DNA from: Candidatus Cloacimonadota bacterium | GTDB lineage: Bacteria > Cloacimonadota > Cloacimonadia > Cloacimonadales > TCS61 | Length of the DNA stretch: 41,895 nucleotides | Direction of reading: 5' to 3' | Assembly: GCA_021735645.1 (NCBI GenBank) | Contig: JAIPGP010000024.1 | Location: forward strand, 1 to 41,895 | Shown here: positions 26,414 to 35,219 of the stretch, one piece after another | Numbering within the stretch: the first letter of the stretch is position 1 | How the letters are laid out: every line of letters begins with the position of its first letter | The notes under the pieces: model-generated | The model's input: the letters and a program-made list of their open reading frames with translations, nothing else | What the model was told of the DNA's origin: nothing | The model's database searches: none | Translations under genes and position numbers: made by a program

Positions 26414-27289
26414 TTACCAGCCCAGTATTTCATGTGCGTCTATGCCAGCCTGCTCAATTTGTGAAGGAGTTAGTTTATCACGAATTAAATCCATATTATA
26501 GACTGCATCTTCAAATAAATCACCTGAGGTAGTATAGCTGACTATTGAATACCATTTAAAAGCTTCCAGATAATCTCTATCCACACCATTTCCGACTGCG
26601 TAGAAACAGGCAAGATTATACCGGGCTGTGTCATTCCCTTGCTCAGCAGATAGTTTATACCATTTAAAGGCTTCCGTATAGTCTTGATCTACACCGGTAG
26701 CATATTCAAAACAAAGACCGTAGTTAAGTTGAGCTGAGGCAATTCCCATATAGGCAGCTAACTTATAATACTTCACTGCTTCTGCAAAATCTATAGCAAC
26801 ACCAATTCCATATTCGTAGCAATATCCCAGGTTTCCCTGAGCTAAGGCATCTCCCTGATCAGCGGCTAATTTATACCATTTAAATGCTTCATCATAGTCT
26901 TGAATTACCCCGGTTCCATATTCATAGCATAGTCCTAACTCGTTTTGAGCGGAGCTATTCCCCTGCTCAGCAGATCGCTTGTACCATTTGACGGCTTCCA
27001 GAAAATTCTCTTCCACTCCCTCGCCAAAATCATAGCAGCTGCCCAGGTTGTACTGAGCATCTGCGTGTCCCTGTTCTGCTGCCAGTTTATACCACCTTAC
27101 GGCTTCATAATTATCCTGCTCGACACCAATTCCATAATAATAGTTTTTTCCCATGCGGAATTGGGCTTCTGCATCTCCCTGTTCTGCAGCGGTGGTGGTG
27201 TTTATCTTTTCATTATCAGGTTCAGGTTGAGCAGTCAATACAGCAATCTGGGCAAAAATAATCACGAGACAAATTAATAATCTTTTCAT
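26414..27289 (-). CDS. Exported Sel1-repeat protein
   Basis: A 291-residue protein with a signal peptide (MKRLLICLVIIFAQIAVLTAQ) and six consecutive 36-residue Sel1-like repeats (about 35-250) of the type AEQGdaeAQynLGxcYeyGxGV..Dy.EAvkWYKlA. These form a TPR-like helical solenoid for protein-protein contact, here probably periplasmic. The ATG is preceded by GAGGTAAC. It is a single gene on the minus strand with no evident operon partner; the binding partner is unknown. Confidence 0.9.
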   Translation of the reverse strand: MKRLLICLVIIFAQIAVLTAQPEPDNEKINTTTAAEQGDAEAQFRMGKNYYYGIGVEQDNYEAVRWYKLAAEQGHADAQYNLGSCYDFGEGVEENFLEAVKWYKRSAEQGNSSAQNELGLCYEYGTGVIQDYDEAFKWYKLAADQGDALAQGNLGYCYEYGIGVAIDFAEAVKYYKLAAYMGIASAQLNYGLCFEYATGVDQDYTEAFKWYKLSAEQGNDTARYNLACFYAVGNGVDRDYLEAFKWYSIVSYTTSGDLFEDAVYNMDLIRDKLTPSQIEQAGIDAHEILGW

Positions 27290-27502
27290 TTTTGTTACCT
27301 CTTTTTTTCTTTTTCAGATATCATCATTACATCGACAATTATCTTAAAAGCTGATTAATTTGACAATAAAATTGTTATGAAGGCAGCAGCAGGATTTTAT
27401 ATGGCTTTAAATCGATTTCAGTAGACACATAGGTCTGTCCCTGGCAGATGATGTATTTCTGGAAAAAACTTGCAGAAATGCCGGCTTAGGGTTTATAAAA
27501 AT

Positions 27503-27531
27503 TTGACAATAAGTGTGAGGTTGTTTATCTT
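27503..27531 (+). promoter_or_regulatory. Sigma70-type promoter for the 27579 gene
   Basis: TTGACA (27503-27508) and TATCTT (27526-27531) are separated by exactly 17 bases, about 48 bases before the start codon. This is one of the best consensus-like promoters in the window. Confidence 0.7.
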
Positions 27532-27578
27532 GGATATTAGAATTAGATTGAAGTATTTAAATTAATATGGAGGTGAAT

Positions 27579-29186
27579 ATGAAACGGTTTTTAGCATTAT
27601 TAATAATTTTTAGTATGGCACTTGTTATCTGGGCAGAGGATGTAACTTTTCTGGTGAATATGAATTATCAGATAGTACTGGATAATTTTGATCCGGAAGT
27701 TGATTTTGTGGATATTGCTGGAAGTTTTAATGAATGGGGCGCAACGCCTATGGTAGGAGAAGACCTTGATGAAGACGGGATTTATGAGATGACAGTAACT
27801 GGTCTTGAAGTTGGTTTTTTGTGTGAATATAAGTTCAGGATCAATGGCAGCTGGAATACTTCTGAATTTCCGGGCGGCGGACCAAACCGGCAATACACAG
27901 TAGTTGCCGGTGAGAATATTGTGGGTCACTGGTATAATGATGAGCAGTTGCCCAGCGTGTTTGCTGATGTGGTTTTCACTATCACTGATGGTACAGAGAG
28001 CTATCTGGATATAAAATTTAAAAGCTCTTTTGATGGATGGGTATTACATCAAATGATGGATGATGGCGTAGCTCCTGATGCCGTTGCGAGTGATCATGTG
28101 TGGACTGTACTGGTGGAAGATATTCCTAATGGGATGCATACCTGGGGTGCCATAGAAGATGACGGCTCGCAATGGGGAATCTGGCTGATAGAAGGTGATG
28201 ACCTGGAATATACGGTTGACGATGATGGTAATGTGAGTGGACAGACTGACTATATTATTGATCCTGGCAGTGCTCAGGATGTGACTGTTACTTATTCAGT
28301 AGATGTATCACTGCTGCCGGTAGTGGGAGAAATCACCATTGCCGGATCATTCAACAGCTGGAATATTACTGATGATATAATGACAGATGATGATAATGAT
28401 ATGGTATATACAATTGATATCCTGATCCCGGCTGGTTCTCCTCTTAATCAGCAGTATAAGTATCTGAATGACGGAGTATATGAAGATATTGAAAACCGCA
28501 GTTACCTGCTGGATGATTCTGTTACTGAGATGATATTGCCCATAGATTTTTTCAATAATGCTAATCCGGCAGATTATCTAACTCAAAGCATGGTTTTAAC
28601 TATCTATGTAGATATGGAAGATACAGTGTTTGATTCAGTGGCAGTGTGTGGCAGTGTAGCTCCGCTGGACTGGGATTTTGCGGCTCATAATTATCCCCTA
28701 ACATTACATGAAGGTACTATCTGGACAACCGATATCAACTTTATGGAAGGGGCATACCGTTATTTGAATTTTAAGTTTGCTATAGATGGACAAGACCTGG
28801 AAGCCGGATTTGATGAGAATCATAGCTGCACACTGGACGAATCTGAGACGGCACAAAGCGTGTGGTGCGTATATGGCGTGATGGGACCTACTAACGGTGA
28901 AGATGAGGATAATATTTCTCTGGTTTATACATTGAGCAATTATCCCAATCCCTTTAATCCGGAAACTACAATTGCCTATCAGCTCCCGGCAAATGCCCGC
29001 GGTGAATTGAGTATTTATAACCTGAAAGGTCAGCTTGTGAAGAGCTGGACAGGGCTTAATGGTAATGGCAGTATGGTGTGGGATGGCAGAAATGCTCTGG
29101 GCAGGCAGACAGCTTCCGGATTATATTTTGCTGTGGTTAAAGCAGGGAACTGGCAGCAGACCAGAAAAATGATGATGATCAAATAG
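27579..29186 (+). CDS. Exported protein with glycogen-binding-like (AMPK-CBM/CBM48-type) repeats and C-terminal sorting tail
   Basis: About 535 residues: signal peptide (MKRFLALLIIFSMALVIWAE), then several beta-sandwich units. Two resemble AMPK-type glycogen-binding domains (VDIAGSFNEWGATPM near 45 and ITIAGSFNSWNITDD near 250) with YKFRINGSW and YKYLNDG strands. The last about 80 residues form a FlgD-Ig/Por-type sorting tail: NYPNPFNPETTIAYQLP, LSIYNLKGQLVKSW, VWDGRNALGRQTASGLYF, KMMMIK. It is probably a secreted or surface carbohydrate-binding protein. GGAGGTGA lies at 27569-27576 and an upstream ATG inside that site is rejected. Confidence 0.82.
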   Translation: MKRFLALLIIFSMALVIWAEDVTFLVNMNYQIVLDNFDPEVDFVDIAGSFNEWGATPMVGEDLDEDGIYEMTVTGLEVGFLCEYKFRINGSWNTSEFPGGGPNRQYTVVAGENIVGHWYNDEQLPSVFADVVFTITDGTESYLDIKFKSSFDGWVLHQMMDDGVAPDAVASDHVWTVLVEDIPNGMHTWGAIEDDGSQWGIWLIEGDDLEYTVDDDGNVSGQTDYIIDPGSAQDVTVTYSVDVSLLPVVGEITIAGSFNSWNITDDIMTDDDNDMVYTIDILIPAGSPLNQQYKYLNDGVYEDIENRSYLLDDSVTEMILPIDFFNNANPADYLTQSMVLTIYVDMEDTVFDSVAVCGSVAPLDWDFAAHNYPLTLHEGTIWTTDINFMEGAYRYLNFKFAIDGQDLEAGFDENHSCTLDESETAQSVWCVYGVMGPTNGEDEDNISLVYTLSNYPNPFNPETTIAYQLPANARGELSIYNLKGQLVKSWTGLNGNGSMVWDGRNALGRQTASGLYFAVVKAGNWQQTRKMMMIK

Positions 29187-29192
29187 AGGGAT

Positions 29193-30728
29193 ATGAAGCT
29201 TTTACGTAATATCTCGATACCAGTTGATAAAACGCTGGATATAGAAAAAGAAATTTGTACTAAATTGCAGCTGGGGCATCAGGAACTTGTATCCTGTGAA
29301 ATCAGGAGAAAGTCTCTCGATGCCCGGCGTCGTAATAATTTAGTCTGGCAATATTCTGCCTTGATAGAAGTAAAGGGTGAATACCCCAGTCATCCTGACC
29401 TGCTGGAATTCAAAGAGAAATTACCATACATTGAAATTGACCAAAAACTTAATGACAAACAACCGGTGATAATCGGAGCAGGACCTGCCGGTTTATTCGC
29501 TGCCCTGGCTCTGGCAGATAAGGGTTTTTGCCCGATTATATTTGATCAGGGAGATACTATCATTGAGCGGGAGGCAAGTATCAGAAATTTCTGGCAGAAA
29601 GGGATTTTGGATACGCAAAGCAATGTTCAGAATGGGGAAGGAGGAGCAGGCACTTTTTCTGATGGCAAACTCACTTCCCGCAATCAGGATTTTTATACCC
29701 ATAAAGTACTGGAATATCTAGTGCAGTTCGGGGCAAGTCCGGACATCTTGATCAATGCTCATCCTCACCTGGGAACAGATAAACTGAAATTGATAGTTAC
29801 GGCTATCAGGGAATATCTGGTAGATAAAGGGTGTGAATTCCACTGGAAACACAAGTTAGAAGATATCACTGTAGAGAATGGCGGGGTGAGAGATATCACG
29901 ATCAATGGAGAAAAATACAGTCCGGAAATAGTAATTCTGGCACCGGGAAATGCTGCCCGGGAGCTCTTCAGAATGCTGGCAAACAAGATACCCCTGCAGA
30001 GTAAACCTTTTGCTGTGGGTTTTCGGATAGAACACGAACAGGAGTTTATTAACTATCTTTTCTATGGCGATAAAACCAATATTGATATTACCGGAGCAGC
30101 AGAATACAGAATTAAAGCTGCGATTGGAAATAAAAGCGTGTTTTCGTTCTGCATGTGCCCGGGAGGCATTGTAGTAAACGCTGCCAGCGAAAAAAATGGC
30201 TTAGTTACTAATGGAATGAGCTGGTCAAAAAGAAAAGGGAAATATGCTAATTCGGCAATTGTTACTCCTATTGATGAAAAAACATTTGGCAGTGAACCTC
30301 TGGCGGGTATGCAGTATCAGGAAATGATCGAAAAAAAATGTTTTAAACTGACCAGCAGCTATCTGGCTCCGGTTCAACGAGCGATAGACTTCATTTATAA
30401 ACCGAAAAACAAAATGCCGGTTCCAACAACATTTCTGCCAGGAACTATTACTACTGATCTGAACAAAATATATGAATCCGGGATAACCCGGACAATTGGA
30501 GAGGCATTAAAGTACTGGAATAAGCGTTATAAGGGCTTTGCAACCAAGGGTGTGTTGATAGCTCCGGAGACGAGAACCTCCTCGCCAGTGAGAATTTTGC
30601 GACAGCCCAATATGCAAAGTGAAGGTGCTGAAAACCTGTATGTAATCGGGGAAGGAGCAGGATATGCCGGCGGGATAATCAGCTCAGCAGCAGAGGGCTT
30701 GAAATTAGTTGCTAGATTTGAATATTAA
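29193..30728 (+). CDS. FAD-dependent dehydrogenase of the uncharacterised COG2509-type family
   Basis: A 511-residue cytoplasmic flavoprotein. An N-terminal alpha/beta domain of about 85 residues precedes the dinucleotide-binding motif VIIGAGPAGLFAALALADKG near 91-110. Other marks are NGEGGAGTFSDGKLTSR, a family-specific block, GFRIEHEQEFIN, CMCPGGIVVNAASE and the C-terminal FAD motif GEGAGYAGGIISSAAEGLK. Such proteins are widespread in anaerobes with no agreed substrate. It starts six bases after the preceding gene. Position among exported redox proteins is suggestive but does not prove a shared pathway. Confidence 0.85.
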   Translation: MKLLRNISIPVDKTLDIEKEICTKLQLGHQELVSCEIRRKSLDARRRNNLVWQYSALIEVKGEYPSHPDLLEFKEKLPYIEIDQKLNDKQPVIIGAGPAGLFAALALADKGFCPIIFDQGDTIIEREASIRNFWQKGILDTQSNVQNGEGGAGTFSDGKLTSRNQDFYTHKVLEYLVQFGASPDILINAHPHLGTDKLKLIVTAIREYLVDKGCEFHWKHKLEDITVENGGVRDITINGEKYSPEIVILAPGNAARELFRMLANKIPLQSKPFAVGFRIEHEQEFINYLFYGDKTNIDITGAAEYRIKAAIGNKSVFSFCMCPGGIVVNAASEKNGLVTNGMSWSKRKGKYANSAIVTPIDEKTFGSEPLAGMQYQEMIEKKCFKLTSSYLAPVQRAIDFIYKPKNKMPVPTTFLPGTITTDLNKIYESGITRTIGEALKYWNKRYKGFATKGVLIAPETRTSSPVRILRQPNMQSEGAENLYVIGEGAGYAGGIISSAAEGLKLVARFEY

Positions 30729-30826
30729 CCGAGGAATAAAAATTGCATAAAGATAAATATTCATTAGCTTATAAAAAAAGCTAAGCAAGAATAGAAAGAG
30801 TAATAATAAGGGAGATACAGGAGATT

Positions 30827-31558
30827 ATGAGAAAAAATTTGTTTATTTTATTTACACTATTGTCAACTCTGTTGCTTTTCGCTGATCTGGAATTTACTCC
30901 AGGCTATAATTATAACCTGGTTGGTCCTGCTTATAATGGATCAACTGTTGAATTTGTTTCCGATACGCTTCATGTAACCAATACAGGCAGCACCGAGGAA
31001 TTTACAATTCACATGGAAACCAGTGAAATACCTGCGGGCTGGCAAATTATGTGGTGTCATGATTATGAAGATGCGTTATGTCATTTCCCCATTTTTCCCT
31101 GGAGTTTTGATTTTGTATCGGGGACAGAGATATTGATTGATATCTCAGTAATTTACAACAGCAGTCCGGGAAGTGCAGACATCACCTTATTCTGGTCTGC
31201 AGCAGGAATTGATAATATTCGACAGGATTTCACCTTCAGGACAGAGGATTTTGTAGATGTTTATGATAATGAGATCATTCCAGCAGCAGTTCTGGGTCAC
31301 AACTATCCCAATCCCTTTAATCCTGAAACCACAATAACCTATAATCTTAGCAGCGGTACTACAGCAGAATTGAGTATTTATAATCTCAAAGGCGAGCTGG
31401 TGAGAAGTTTCGGGAAATCAAGACAGGAAGCGGGAGAGCACTACATCATTTGGGATGGCAAAGATAATCAGAATCATGATTTGAGCAGTGGAATGTATTT
31501 GTACAAATTAAATGTGGCTCAAGATTCATATACGCGTAAAATGATTTTAATAAAATAG
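30827..31558 (+). CDS. Exported beta-sandwich protein with C-terminal sorting tail, first in the selenoprotein operon
   Basis: A 243-residue protein with a signal peptide (MRKNLFILFTLLSTLLLFA), a beta-rich middle (about 20-140) and a C-terminal sorting tail from NYPNPFNPETTITYNL to KMILIK. The middle contains a Cys pair, WCHDYEDALCHF, spaced C-x7-C near residues 87-95, which could form a disulphide. The middle domain family is not recognised. The ribosome binding site of the first selenoprotein gene overlaps this stop codon, so the two are translated from one mRNA. It may be a partner or substrate of the thioredoxin-like domain; that is inference. Confidence 0.75.
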   Translation: MRKNLFILFTLLSTLLLFADLEFTPGYNYNLVGPAYNGSTVEFVSDTLHVTNTGSTEEFTIHMETSEIPAGWQIMWCHDYEDALCHFPIFPWSFDFVSGTEILIDISVIYNSSPGSADITLFWSAAGIDNIRQDFTFRTEDFVDVYDNEIIPAAVLGHNYPNPFNPETTITYNLSSGTTAELSIYNLKGELVRSFGKSRQEAGEHYIIWDGKDNQNHDLSSGMYLYKLNVAQDSYTRKMILIK

Positions 31559-31566
31559 GAGGGTAC

Positions 31567-32829
31567 GTGAGAAAATTATTCATTTCATTATTTTTTATGA
31601 GCATTTTAGTTTTATCAGCAAGTCAGTATTGGGTTGTAGGTGAGGTATTCACTCAAACCTGGTGAGGTTATTGTCCATCAGCCCGGGCTGGGCTGGCAGA
31701 TCTGGAAGAATACCCTGAAGCCCCATATTTTATTCCTCTCATCTGGCAGGGGGACGGTTCTTATCCCAGTCCTCATTATACACAGAGAGGCAATATCTAC
31801 GGAGTAGGTGGAATACCTCATTCACAATGGGGTGGCACTTATGAAATAGTCGGTGGAGGCGGAAGCACGATGTTTTCACAATACCGTTCTCGCTATAATG
31901 CCATGGTGAGCTGGGAAAGTCCTCTGGAAATCGAAGTTATCCTTGATCCCGGTTACGAAACTGCAACAGCAGAAATCACAGTTACCGGGGATATCAGCAC
32001 AACAAATAATAAAGTGATCTTTATTGTAACCAATCATCAGACTAATGATTACTTTTGTTCAGTAGTCACTTATGATGAATATACTTTTGATCTTACAGAA
32101 ATTGGCAGCACCGGAACTTTTGTGCATACATTAAACACCTCCGGATATAATATAGATAATCTCACTGTCAATGTACTGGTGCAGACATTATCGCCCAATT
32201 ACCAGATTTTACAGGCCGGGCGTGTGATAGTATCTGAAGCCGTAGTTCCGCTGCATGTGGAATCTATAGATTTTGATCCTGTTATGGTTGGCGAAACAGC
32301 TTCTCAAACCATTCAGTTATTCAATTATGGCAATACAGAACTAACCGGGATGATCTTTCCACCCGTAGGATTCACTGCCCCGGCAGATTATAATGTAGCA
32401 GCTCACTCCATAGGAGAGGTGGAAATCACTTTTGCACCTCAACAGGCGGGTGAATATTCTGATATTATGATAGTTACCACTTCGCTGGTGGATTACCCTA
32501 CTTTCTTTATAGACGTAACCGGCGAGGGATTACCTTCTAATGCTGTGATATCTGATGAAGTTTCTCCTCTAATAGAGATAACCGGTAATTATCCGAATCC
32601 TTTTAATCCGGTTACTACTCTAAGATTCAACCTGCTGCAGGATGAATCAGTGAGCCTGATAATTTACAATATCCGCGGAGAGGAAGTTGCTGTTCTGCAA
32701 GATGGCTGGTTATCCGCAGGTGAGCATCAGATATTCTGGCAGGCAGAAGGTCTGGCTGGCGGTGTTTATCTGGCAAAACTGAAAGCTGGTGTTCATACTT
32801 CTGAACACAAGATGATATTATTAAAATAG
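31567..32829 (+). CDS. Exported Omp28-like thioredoxin-fold selenoprotein, U-G-Y-C active site (in-frame TGA at 31663-31665)
   Basis: Read through the TGA this is a 420-residue protein. A GTG start after AGGAGGG gives the signal peptide MRKLFISLFFMSILVLSAS. Then comes strand QYWVVGEVFT and TW-U33-GYCPSAR, a CxxC-type redox motif with selenocysteine first. FIPLIWQGD and a cis-Pro-like loop GGIPHSQWGG complete a thioredoxin-like fold. An Omp28-like beta domain (about 115-235) and an ASH/HYDIN-like domain (about 240-330) follow. The sorting tail runs from NYPNPFNP to KMILLK. The frame is open on both sides of the TGA, and TGA is a normal stop elsewhere in the window. A hairpin with a GGGCT loop follows the TGA. 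It should act as a thiol/disulphide oxidoreductase outside the cytoplasm. Without recoding, only the part from 31870 would be read. Confidence 0.85.
31663..31695 (+). promoter_or_regulatory. UGA selenocysteine codon and bacterial SECIS-like hairpin, first gene
   Basis: TGA at 31663-31665 is followed by CAGCCC (31679-31684), loop GGGCT (31685-31689) and GGGCTG (31690-31695). The loop begins 20 bases after the UGA and starts with GG, as bacterial SECIS loops bound by SelB do. Pairing is exact over six base pairs; recognition is inferred. Confidence 0.7.
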
Positions 32830-32845
32830 TCTGAAAGGAGTTAAA

Positions 32846-35017
32846 ATGAAGAAACAATTATTGATTGTGCTTATCCTTGGTTTATTTGCCCTGCTTTCTG
32901 CTACGCAGATCTGGGTAGTGGGTGAAGTTTTCACCCAGACATGGTGAGGTTACTGCCCATCAGCCCGGCAAGGTTTGCTGGATGTGGAAAATGACCCAGA
33001 TGCAGAATTTTATATTCCCTTGATCTGGCAGGGTGACGGCGCCTGGCCCAGTCCTGGGTATAGTACCCGCGGTACATTGTATGGCGTAGGTGGAATTCCT
33101 CATGCCCAATGGGGCGGATTTCAGGAAATTGTGGGTGGAGGCGGATCCACAATGTATAATTCTTACATCAATATGTATAATCAGTTAGTTGATGATGTAA
33201 GTCCGGTAGAAATGCTGGTAGGTCTTGGGTTTGATAATAATGGTGACCTCCTGGTTCAGGCAAATGTAGAATTAACTGGAGATATCACTACTACTAATAA
33301 TAAAATAGTATATATAATTAAATGGCATCAGAATGCAGAATATTTTTGCACTGTGGTTGGTTATGCTAATGAAGATTTTAGTCTTACTTCTACGGGTGAA
33401 ACCGGCACATACAGTTACAGCTTTCCAATGAATGCTGCCTGGGAAATAGAAGACCTCACCGCTGTAGCAATGGTACAGACCTACAGTGGAAATCATGCTA
33501 TTCTGCAGGCTGGTCAAGCTCAGCTTACAGGACTGGTTGCCGCTATCGGCAGCAATGTTCAATCCGGACCTCCTTCACTGGCTGTAGATTTCACCAGCGT
33601 ATCATATCCTCTTACAGGGATTGAGTCCTGGGAATGGGATGTAGATGGTGATGGAGTTTATGATTATACGGAAGAAAATCCAACTCATATGTATGATACT
33701 CCGGGAAGCTACGATGTTACCCTGCGGATCGGCATGGAGGGCGAATATAATGAAGTAACCATTCCTGGTTACATCACTGTCACGGAAGATGCTGTTGCTG
33801 AAGGTGTAGTTTCTGGTGTCTGGCACAGTGACCTTGGTCCTTATCTGGCTACCGGTGATCTACTGGTGAAGCCTGGTAACCTGCTGGTAATCGAACCTGG
33901 CACAGAGATTATCCTGGAAGATGGAGCTGAATTTCTGGTGAAAGGGCAATTGATTGCCGATGCCCGTGATTCGGAGATGATAGTTTTTCGCACTGAAAGC
34001 GAATGGACTGGGATTCATATCAAAGATTCTATGGAAGAAAATATTATTGCCTGGTGTGAAGTCACCGGAGCTACTGCGTCTGCTATATACATAGAGAACT
34101 CGGATTGTACTATTATGGATAATCTGATTCATCACAATTCCGGCTCAGCTTTGGGGGCTGCCATTGAGCTACTGGACGTTATGGACATTGAGATAGCAGG
34201 AAACCTGATTGCTAATAATACCAGCTCGGGTCTTACTGGCGGTATTTCCATGACCAATTGTTTCCCCAGTATTCATAATAATGTGGTAGTCAATAACACT
34301 GCTGGTACTGCAGGAGCTTTTAGTATTAAGCAGAATTCAGCACCCGTTATTGTAAATAACACAATAGCAAACAATGTTGGTGTGAACGGAGCTTTCCTGC
34401 TCTTTAATTCCCAGCCAACACTCGTAAACTGCATTGTTCAGTCTGAAGGTAATGTATTTGCAGCTATTGCCAGTACACCAACAGTGATGTATTCCTGTCT
34501 CTCTGGCGGATATACAGGAGAGGGTAATATCGATGTAGATCCCATGTTCATAGCCCCTTCCGAAGGATATGGCTCAGAATTTGACGGCATGACTGCCAAC
34601 TGGCAGCTTCTTGCCGGTTCAGAATGCATTGATGCCGGTGATCCTAATGTGATTTATAATGACCTGGATGATACCAGAAATGATATGGGTGCTTTCGGCT
34701 GGAATGGCTTCCCCGATTATGGCTTAACTGATACTGACCCGGAAACTATTGTGCCGGCTCCATTAGAAATCATTGCCTATCCTAATCCTTTTAATCCCAG
34801 CACAAACCTGAGTTTTAATTTATCTGAGGCAGCAAATGTCAGTTTGGAAGTTTATAATATCAAGGGTCAAATGATAGAAACTCTGGCAGATAGACACTTT
34901 GATGCCGGTAATCATCAAATCACCTGGAATGCTGATAATTTTGCTTCCGGTGTATATTTCCTGAAACTCAGTAGTGGTTCTGAAAACAGGTTCCAGAAGC
35001 TAATTCTAATGAAATAA
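32846..35017 (+). CDS. Exported multidomain selenoprotein, U-G-Y-C active site (in-frame TGA at 32945-32947), PKD and beta-helix
   Basis: A 723-residue protein when the TGA is read as selenocysteine. It starts at ATG after AAAGGAG: signal peptide MKKQLLIVLILGLFALLSA, then WVVGEVFTQTW-U34-GYCPSAR, FYIPLIWQGDG and GGIPHAQWGG (thioredoxin-like domain, about 20-125). An Omp28-like beta domain (about 125-230) and a PKD domain (about 235-315, WEWDVDGDGVYDYTEENPTH) follow. A right-handed beta-helix region comes next (about 330-580, repeated N-rich turns such as SGNLIANNTSSG-like segments), then the sorting tail (YPNPFNPSTNLSFNLS to KLILMK). It lies 16 bases after the first selenoprotein gene. A TTG just after the hairpin (32975) would be a false start lacking signal peptide and active site. 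It is a close tandem duplicate of the next gene. Confidence 0.87.
32945..32981 (+). promoter_or_regulatory. UGA selenocysteine codon and bacterial SECIS-like hairpin, second gene
   Basis: TGA at 32945-32947 is followed by CCGGCAA (32965-32971), loop GGT (32972-32974) and TTGCTGG (32975-32981), seven pairs including one G-U. The GGU loop lies 25 bases after the UGA, within the distance usual for bacterial SECIS elements. Confidence 0.75.
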
Positions 35018-35066
35018 TATAATAGAAAACATCTGGAGCAATTAATCAGCTTCTGATGTGATAGTT

Positions 35067-35157
35067 ATCCCCAATAGGATTATTCGTAAGTATAATCTTG
35101 ACAGCTTTGTTTTCTATATAAAAGTTGTCAGGTGAATAACCTGTTGGGGATTTTTTT
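35067..35157 (+). terminator. Large compound hairpin ending in a T-run, between second and third selenoprotein genes
   Basis: ATCCCCAA (35067-35074) pairs with TTGGGGAT (35144-35151), extended by TAGG/CCTG and TTATTC/GAATAA. An inner hairpin is formed by TGACA-GCTTT with AAAAG-TTGTCA. Seven T residues follow. It works as a terminator on sequence grounds; the unusual length (about 85 bases with an inner stem) makes a regulated terminator possible. Confidence 0.75.
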
Positions 35158-35219
35158 ATCTGCTAATTACAAATAAGGTTATTGCTTGTATTTCATTATT
35201 ATTTGTTGAGGAGAACGAA

